From Taeniopygia guttata (lineage: Eukaryota; Chordata; Aves; Passeriformes; Estrildidae), in assembly GCF_048771995.1 (NCBI RefSeq), contig NC_133060.1:2041501-2105500 (forward strand): 64,000 bases of DNA. The letters are read 5' to 3'. The position numbers and the translations under genes are program-made. Below, piece after piece: positions 58,201 through 64,000 of this stretch. Each line of letters begins with the position of its first letter. The first letter of the stretch is position 1. A model generated the notes under the pieces. The model saw only the letters and a list, made by a program, of their open reading frames with translations, had not been told where the DNA came from and did no database searches.

Positions 58201-61200
58201 TTTTGGGAAAAAAATGGGATTTTGGGGAAAAAAACTGGATTTTTGGGAGAAAAAATGAGATTTCGGGACCAAAAAATGCAGTTTTGGGAGAGGAAAATGG
58301 GATTTTTGGGGGAAAAAAACCTGAAGCAAATGGGGTTTGAAATTGAAAATGGGATTTGAGGAGAGAATTCCCAGAAAAATGGGAATTTGCGGAAAAAATG
58401 GGATTTTTGGAGAAAAAAATGGGATTTTTGTGCAGTCAGGGAGGTCCAAAGAGACTCGGGGGCTGCTGGAGCAGCTGGTGGTGACCCCGACGTGATCAGG
58501 TGGGAAAACAGCAAAAAATGGGATTTTGGGAAAAAAACTGGGGATTTGGGGAAAAAAAACGGAGATTCTGGGAGAAAAAATGGCATTTTTGGGAGAAAAA
58601 ATGGGATTTTTGGGAGCAAAAATGAGATTTTTTGGGGAAAAAATGGGGTTTTGGGAGCAAAAAATGGGATTTTTTGGGGAAAAAACCTGATGTAAATGGG
58701 GTTTGAAAGTGAAAAATGGGATTTGAGGAGAGAATTCCCAAAAAAATGGGAATTTGGGAGAAAAAAATGGGATTTTCGGAGAAAAAAATGGGATTTTTGT
58801 ACAGTCAGGGAGGTGCAAAGAGACTCGGGGGCTGCTGGAGCAGCTGGTGGTGACCCCGACATGATCAGGTGGGGAAATGGGGATTTGGGGGGAAAAACGG
58901 GGATTTGGGGAAAAAAATGGGAATTTTGGGGGAAAAATGGGATTTTTGGGAGAAAAAATGAGATTTTTAGAGAAAAAAATGGAATTTTGGGAGCAAAAAA
59001 TGGGATTTTTTGGGGAAAAAACGTGACACAAATGGGGTTTGAAATTGAAAAATGGGATTTGAGGAGAGAATTCCCAGAAAAATGGGAATTTGGGAGAAAA
59101 AAACGGGATTTTGGGGAGAAAAATGGGATTTTTGGAGAAAAAAATGGGAGTTTGGAGAAAAACATGGGAATTTGGGAGGAAAAATGGGAATTGGGGAGGA
59201 AAAAATGGGAATTTGGGAGGCAAAAATGGGAATTTGGGGAGAAAAAAATGGGAATTTGGGACAAAAAAAATGGGGTTTGGGGAAAAAAATGGAATTTTTT
59301 AACAAAAAAATGGGATTTTGGAAAAAAAACAGGATTTTGGGGCGAAAATTAAAAAAAAAATGGGATTTGGGGATGAAGGAATGGGGTGTGGGAAGGAAAA
59401 AAAATGGGATTTGGGAGAGAGAATTCCCAAAAAAATTGAGTTTGAGGAGAAAAAATGGGATTTGAGGGCCAAAATGGGATTTTGGGGGAAAAAATGGGAT
59501 TTTGGGATGGAAAAATGGGATTGTTCTGCAGGCAGGAATTTCCCTGGGATTTTGTGAGATTTCAGTGGAATTTCCATGGAATTTTATGGGATTGAAATGA
59601 GATTTTTATGGGATTTAAATGAGATTTTTATGGGATTTGATGGGACTTTCATAGGGTTTTATGGGATTTTCCTGGAATTTCCAGGGGATTTTTATGGGAT
59701 TTTTTTTGGGATTTTCATGGAATTTTATGGGATTTCCATGGAATTTTATGGGATTTCAATGGGATTTTGTGGGATTTTTATGGGATTTTCATGAAATTTC
59801 CTTGGGATTTCCATGGAATTTCAATGGGATTTAATGGGATTTTAATGGGATTTCAGTCAGATTTCTATGGGATTTTTTTGGATTTTTTTGGATTTTCATG
59901 GAATTTTATGGCATTGCAATGGAATTTCCATGGAATTTTTTGAGATTTCAATGGGATTTTATGGGATTTTAATGGAATTTCAATGGGATTTCAATGGAAT
60001 TTCCATGGAATTTCCATGGAATTTTATGGGATTTCAATGGAATTTCAATGGGATTTTAATGGGATTTCAACAGGGATTTTAATGGGGATTTTATGGAATT
60101 TTCATGGAATTTCAATGGGATTTCAATGGAATTTTATGAGATTTTCATGGAATGTCAATGGGATTTTGTGGGATTTCAATGGCATTTCAGTGGGATTTTC
60201 CCATTTTTCCATGGATTTTTTTCCATGGATTTTTCCCATTTCCCGATGTATTTTGCTGGACTTTCCCCACGATTTTGACGGATTTCAATGGAATTTTCCC
60301 ATTTTTGACCTTTTTTTCTCCAGTTTTTCCCCATTTCTCCATCCCCAGGGTGACCCTGGAGGCGTCACCGGAGTCCCGGCACGGCTGTGGGATTTCCATG
60401 GGATTTCAGTGGGTTCTGCGGGAAAATTCCCATTTTTCCATGGATTTGGATGGAAAATTACCATGTTTTGTTGGATTTTGATGGAAAATTCCCATTTTTT
60501 GATGGATTTTGATGGAAAATTCCCATTTTTCTATGGATTTTGATGGAAAATTCCCATTTTCTGATGGATTTTGATGGAAAATTCCCATTTTCTGATGGAT
60601 TTTGATGGAAAATTCCCATTTTTGATGGATTTTGATGGAAAATTCCCATTTTTCGATGGATTTTGATGGAAAATTTCCATTTTTGATGGATTCTGATGGA
60701 AAATTCCCATTTTTCAATGGATTTTGATGGAAAATTCCCATTTTCTGATGGATTTTGATGGAAAATTCCCATTTTTTGATGGAAAATTCCCATTTTTCAA
60801 TGGATTTTGATGGGAATTTTCCCATTTTTTGCCGTTTTTACCCCATTTCTCCACCCCCAGCGTGATCCTGGAGGCGCCGGTGACCTCCCCCGAGTTCCTG
60901 GAGCAGCTGCGGGAGCTGGATGGGATTTGATGGGATTTGATGGGATTTTAATGAAATTTTAATAGAATTTCTCCATTTTTTGATGGAATTTAATGGGAAT
61001 TTTCCCGTTTTTTGCTGTTTTTACCCCATTTCTCCATCCCCAGCATGATCCTGGAGGCGCCGGTGACCTCCCCCGAGTTCCTGGAGCAGCTGCGGGCGCT
61101 GGTCGGGATTTGATGGGATTTCAATGGGATTTTGATGGGATTTTGATGGAAAATCCCCATTTTTCGATGGATTTTGATCGGAATTTTCCCGTTTTTTGCC

Positions 61201-64000
61201 GTTTTTACCCCATTTTCCATGCCCAGCGTGATCCTGGAGGCCCCAGTGACCTCCCCCGAGTTCCTGGAGCAGCTGCGGGCGCTGGACGGGATTTGGTGGG
61301 ATTTGATGGGATTTTAACGGGATTTTAACGGGATTTTAACGGGATTTTAATGGAATTTCCCCATTTTTCGATGGATTTTGATGGGAATTTTCCCATTTTT
61401 TGCCGTTTTCACCCCATTTTCCATCCCCAGCGTGATCCTGGAGGCGCCGGTGACCTCCCCCGAGTTCCTGGAGCAGCTGCGGGCGCTGGTCGGGATTTGA
61501 TGGGATTTGATGGGATTTCAATGGAATTTTAATGGGATTTTGATGGAAAATTCCCATTTTTTGATGGATTTTGATGGGAATTTTCCCATTTTTTGCCGTT
61601 TTTTCCCCATTTTCCATGCCCAGCGTGATCCTGGAGGCGCCGGTGACCTCCCCCGAGTTCCTGGAGCAGCTGCGGGCGCTGGACGGGATTTGATGGGATT
61701 TGATGGGATTTCAATGGGATTTTAATGGGATTTTAATGTAATTTCCCCATTTTTTGATGGATTTTGATGGGAATTTTCCCGTTTTTTGCTGTTTTTACCC
61801 CATTTTCCATCCCCAGCGTGATCCTGGAGGCGCCGGTGACCTCCCCCGAGTTCCTGGAGCAGCTGCGGGCGCTGGACGGGATTTGATGGGATTTAATGGG
61901 ATTTTAATGGGATTTTGATGGAAAATTCCCATTTTTCGATGGATTTTGATGGGAATTTTCCCATTTTTTGCCGTTTTTACCCCATTTTCCGTCCCCAGCG
62001 TGATCCTGGAGGCGCCGGTGACCTCCCCCGAGTTCCTGGAGCAGCTGCGGGCGCTGGACGGGATTTAATGGGATTTTAATGGGATTTTAATGTAATTTCT
62101 CCATTTTTCAATGGATTTTGATGGGAATTTTCCCATTTTTTGCTGTTTTTACCCCATTTCTCCATCCCCAGCGTGATCCTGGAGGCGCCGGTGACCTCCC
62201 CCGAGTTCCTGGAGCAGCTGCGGGCGCTGGACGGGATTTGATGGGATTTGATGGGATTTCAATGGGATTTTAATGGAAAATTCCCATTTTTCGATGGATT
62301 TTGATGGGAATTTTCCCATTTTTTGCCGTTTTTACCCCATTTTCCATGCCCAGCGTGATCCTGGAGGCGCCGGTGACCTCCCCCGAGTTCCTGGAGCAGC
62401 TGCGGGCGCTGGACGGGATTTGATGGGATTTAATGGGATTTTAATGGGATTTTAATGTAATTTCTCCATTTTTCGATGGATTTTGATGGGAATTTTCCCA
62501 TTTTTTGCCGTTTTTACCCCATTTTCCATCCCCAGCGTGATCCTGGAGGCGCCGGTGACCTCCCCCGAGTTCCTGGAGCAGCTGCGGGCGCTGGACGGGA
62601 TTTGATGGGATTTAATGGGATTTTAATGGGATTTTAATGTAATTTCTCCATTTTTCGATGGATTTTGATGGGAATTTTCCCGTTTTTTGCTGTTTTTGCC
62701 CCATTTCTCCATCCCCAGCGTGATCCTGGAGGCGCCGGTGACCTCCCCCGAGTTCCTGGAGCAGCTGCGGGCGCTGGTCGGGATTTGATGGGATTTCAAT
62801 GGGATTTAATGTAATTTCTCCATTTTTTGATGGATTTTGATGGGAATTTTCCCATTTTTGATGGAATTTTCCCATTTTTTCCCGTTTTTTCCCCATTTTC
62901 CGTCCCCAGCGTGATCCTGGAGGCGCCGGTGACCTCCCCCGAGTTCCTGGAGCAGCTGCGGGCGCTGGACGGGATTTAATGGGATTTCAATGGGATTTAA
63001 TGTAATTTCTCCATTTTTTGATGGATTTTGATGGGAATTTTCCCGTTTTTTCCCGTTTTTACCCCATTTTCCATGCCCAGTGTGATCCTGGAGGCGCCGG
63101 TGACCTCCCCCGAGTTCCTGGAGCAGCTGCGGGCGCTGGACGGGATTTGATGGGATTTCAATGGGATTTTAACGGGATTTTGATGGAAAATCCCCATTTT
63201 TCGATGGATTTTGACGGGAATTTTCCCATTTTTTCCCGTTTTTACCCCAATTTTCCATCCCCAGCGTGATCCTGGAGGCGCCGGTGACCTCCCCCGAGTT
63301 CCTGGAGCAGCTGCGGGCGCTGGACGGGATTTGATGGGATTTGATGGGATTTCAATGGGATTTTAATGTAATTTCTCCATTTTTCGATGGATTTTGACGG
63401 GAATTTTCCCGTTTTTTGCCATTTTTCCCCCATTTTCCATGCCCAGCGTGATCCTGGAGGCGCCGGTGACCTCCCCCGAGTTCCTGGAGCAGCTGCGGGC
63501 GCTGGATGGGATTTCAATGGGATTTAATGAAATTTTAATGTAATTTCTCCATTTTTCAATGGATTTTGATGGGAATTTTCCCGATTTTTGCTGTTTTTAC
63601 CCCATTTCTCCATCCCCAGCGTGATCCTGGAGGCGCCGGTGACCTCCCCCGAGTTCCTGGAGCAGCTGCGGGCGCTGGACGGGATTTGATGGGATTTAAT
63701 GGGATTTTAATGGGATTTTAATGTAATTTCTCCATTTTTCGATGGATTTTAATGGGAATTTTCCCATTTTTTGCTGTTTTTACCCCAATTTTCCATGCCC
63801 AGCGTGATCCTGGAGGCGCCGGTGACCTCCCCCGAGTTCCTGGAGCAGCTGCGGGCGCTGGACGGGATTTGATGGGATTTGATGGGATTTGATGGGATTT
63901 TGATGGAAAATTCCCATTTTTTGATGGATTTTGACGGGAATTTTCCCGTTTTTTCCCGTTTTTACCCCAATTTTCCATGCCCAGCGTGATCCTGGAGGCC
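49259..64000 (+). CDS. VPS52: VPS52, GARP/EARP tethering complex subunit; 3' end outside window
   Basis: Known role: shared subunit of the GARP and EARP complexes that tether endosome-derived vesicles at the trans-Golgi network and recycling endosomes. Exons in the window: 49259-49297 (end uncertain), 49422-49494, 50029-50081, 50198-50273, 52898-52965 and 57101-57276. All join in phase, giving 161 codons. Landmarks match human VPS52: VHIQENLEDALVQEAL, RQYSRQVELELQEVE, ESENIAELHNQISACDAIL and MLGAFQSSLSSLSGEIRAL. The predicted coiled-coil N-terminal region is present. The N-terminus before VHIQ is about 37 residues versus about 58 in human. Exon 7 (SVILEAPVTSPEFLEQLRAL) is seen only as tandem truncated copies from 60861; the complete one must lie beyond 64000. 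Confidence 0.93.
49422..49494 (+). CDS. VPS52: VPS52 exon 2
   Basis: Acceptor GTGGCGCAG; 73 bp encoding VAAMEAPLEAELEEELELEG then AELD plus one base; donor GTGAGA. It is acidic like the N-terminus of human VPS52, and joins to give LDVHIQ. Confidence 0.85.
49495..50028. repeat. VPS52 intron 2: GC-box-like and T/C-rich repeats
   Basis: 49495-49620 repeats GGGGGCGTGGCC/GGGGCGGGGCCATGG, which resembles Sp1/KLF sites. 49625-49800 holds TTAATGCTTAATGAGG units. 49870-50020 is TTTTTCCCCA repeat leading to the exon 3 acceptor. Confidence 0.75.
50029..50081 (+). CDS. VPS52: VPS52 exon 3
   Basis: Acceptor TTTTCCCCAG; 53 bp; HIQENLEDALVQEALQT; donor GTGAGT. Human has VHIQANLEDELVKEALKT. Confidence 0.95.
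50198..50273 (+). CDS. VPS52: VPS52 exon 4
   Basis: Acceptor TTTCAG; 76 bp; GVDLRQYSRQVELELQEVER then ASIQD plus one base; donor GTATCC. The 116-bp intron before it is C/A-rich with no other content. Confidence 0.95.
50274..52897. repeat. VPS52 intron 4: six-copy long-unit array
   Basis: Each unit holds a run of AAATCCCCAAATTTGGCACC, the landmark CTGAGGTTGGACCCAAATTC (50446, 50839, 51366, 51760, 52217, 52547), then GTGTCACCAAACACCC and GTGTCCCC stretches. Length differences (330-527 bp) come mainly from differing numbers of the inner 20-bp unit. No exon copies were recognised. Confidence 0.88.
52898..52965 (+). CDS. VPS52: VPS52 exon 5
   Basis: Acceptor GCCTCAG; 68 bp; IRESENIAELHNQISACDAI then LE; donor GTCAGC. 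The split Tyr codon restores DYIRESEN, as in the human DYIQESEN block. Confidence 0.95.
52966..54220. repeat. VPS52 intron 5, first part: GTCACC/GTGGCCCC repeat
   Basis: GGTGTCCCCAAATGTCCCCA and AAATGGCCCCAAGTGGCACC units occur, with CCTGAGTGGCCTCAATTGTC recurring near 53163, 53391, 53550, 53668, 53820 and 54100. No gene was seen. Confidence 0.85.
54221..57100 (+). repeat. VPS52 intron 5, second part: long units with three partial exon 6 copies
   Basis: Long units of AAAAAAGCCACAAAATGCCA and AAAGCCCCAAAACCCC type. Copies of the exon 6 acceptor and first part start at 55030, 55572 and 56380. Each reads RM(E)(A/V)MLGAFQSSLSWEIPAP then runs into CCAAAACGGCCCC intron with no donor. The true exon follows at 57101. 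Confidence 0.93.
57101..57276 (+). CDS. VPS52: VPS52 exon 6
   Basis: Acceptor TGTTTGCAG; 176 bp; RMEAMLGAFQSSLSSLSGEI, then RALQGQAGAMNLRLQNRRRV and RERLGGLLEQLVVPPDMI plus two bases; donor GTGGGA. It is the only complete copy; three truncated 5' copies precede it and five truncated 3' copies follow. Confidence 0.95.
57277..59530 (+). repeat. VPS52 intron 6: G/A-rich repeat with five partial exon 6 donor copies
   Basis: GGGATTTTTGGGAGAAAAAA units carry five copies of the exon 6 end, roughly from the ETLGGLLEQLVV codons to the donor, ending at 57648, 57985, 58166, 58499 and 58868. They read GLLEQLVV then GTGACCC in place of GTGCCCCCC, which shifts frame, but all keep ATCAG/GTGGG. Confidence 0.93.
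59531..60860. repeat. VPS52 intron 6: ATGGGATTT and TGGATTTTGATGG minisatellites
   Basis: 59560-60180 has TTTATGGGATTTCAATGGAA units. 60350-60400 has a strongly diverged exon 7-like copy (GTGACCCTGGAGGCG). 60420-60830 has TGGAAAATTCCCATTTTT units of about 32 bp. Confidence 0.85.
60861..64000 (+). repeat. Tandem array of 18 truncated VPS52 exon 7 copies, about 183-bp period
   Basis: Copies start after CCCAG at 60861, 61044, 61227, 61431, 61624, 61817, 61999, 62172, 62354, 62536, 62719, 62910, 63081, 63265, 63447, 63620, 63803 and 63985 (cut by the window edge). Each keeps a good acceptor with polypyrimidine tract and reads SVILEAPVTSPEFLEQLRAL in the phase required after exon 6. Each then passes into GGGATTTGATGGG repeat and a stop with no convincing donor. 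The exon parts are nearly invariant. Confidence 0.96.

Noticed and set aside
60861-64000. 18 separate functional VPS52 exons encoding a repeat protein
   Set aside because: The copies lack a convincing donor and run into stops shortly after the LRALD codons. They fit truncated acceptor copies better.

Overview
The window is vertebrate nuclear DNA, most likely from a bird and probably from a GC-rich microchromosome. The bird assignment is inference; the vertebrate assignment is firm. Three conserved housekeeping genes can be read exon by exon: WDR46 (minus strand, 3' end outside the window), RPS18 (minus strand, complete) and VPS52 (plus strand, 3' end outside the window). In mammals these genes are neighbours in the extended MHC class II region, and RPS18 and VPS52 are head to head there as here.

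Layout. 1-34,630 is WDR46, read right to left: ten supported coding exons between 34,630 and 4,283, plus an array of exon-11-like copies at 1-3,145. 34,631-34,910 is its promoter, with CCAAT boxes and tandem YY1-like motifs. 34,911-39,440 is repeat-filled spacer holding copies of the RPS18 polyadenylation region. 39,441-49,180 is RPS18, six coding exons encoding 152 residues. 49,181-49,258 is a 78-bp bidirectional promoter with ETS, CRE and YY1 sites. 49,259-64,000 is VPS52, six coding exons plus the start of an array of exon-7 copies that runs off the right edge.

Coding DNA is under 2.5 percent of the window. Nearly everything else is minisatellite-like tandem repeat: G/A-rich, C/A-rich, C/T-rich or T/G-rich blocks with units from about 10 to 365 bp. 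Many arrays are not anonymous. Their repeat unit includes the edge of the adjacent exon together with its real splice site, so partial exons with intact acceptors or donors recur many times inside the introns. Examples are VPS52 exon 7 (18 acceptor copies at about 183-bp spacing), VPS52 exon 6 (both edges), WDR46 exons 5, 6, 7, 8, 10 and 11, RPS18 exons 2 and 3, and the RPS18 poly(A) region. Repeat type and strand bias usually change exactly at an exon. This exon-edge-seeded amplification across three unrelated genes is the most unusual feature here.

The genes share no pathway. WDR46 is a nucleolar small-subunit processome scaffold, RPS18 is a 40S ribosomal protein, and VPS52 is a tethering-complex (GARP/EARP) subunit. 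The long open frames inside the arrays are low-complexity by-products and are not annotated. No tRNA, rRNA, CRISPR, transposase or recognisable interspersed element was seen.
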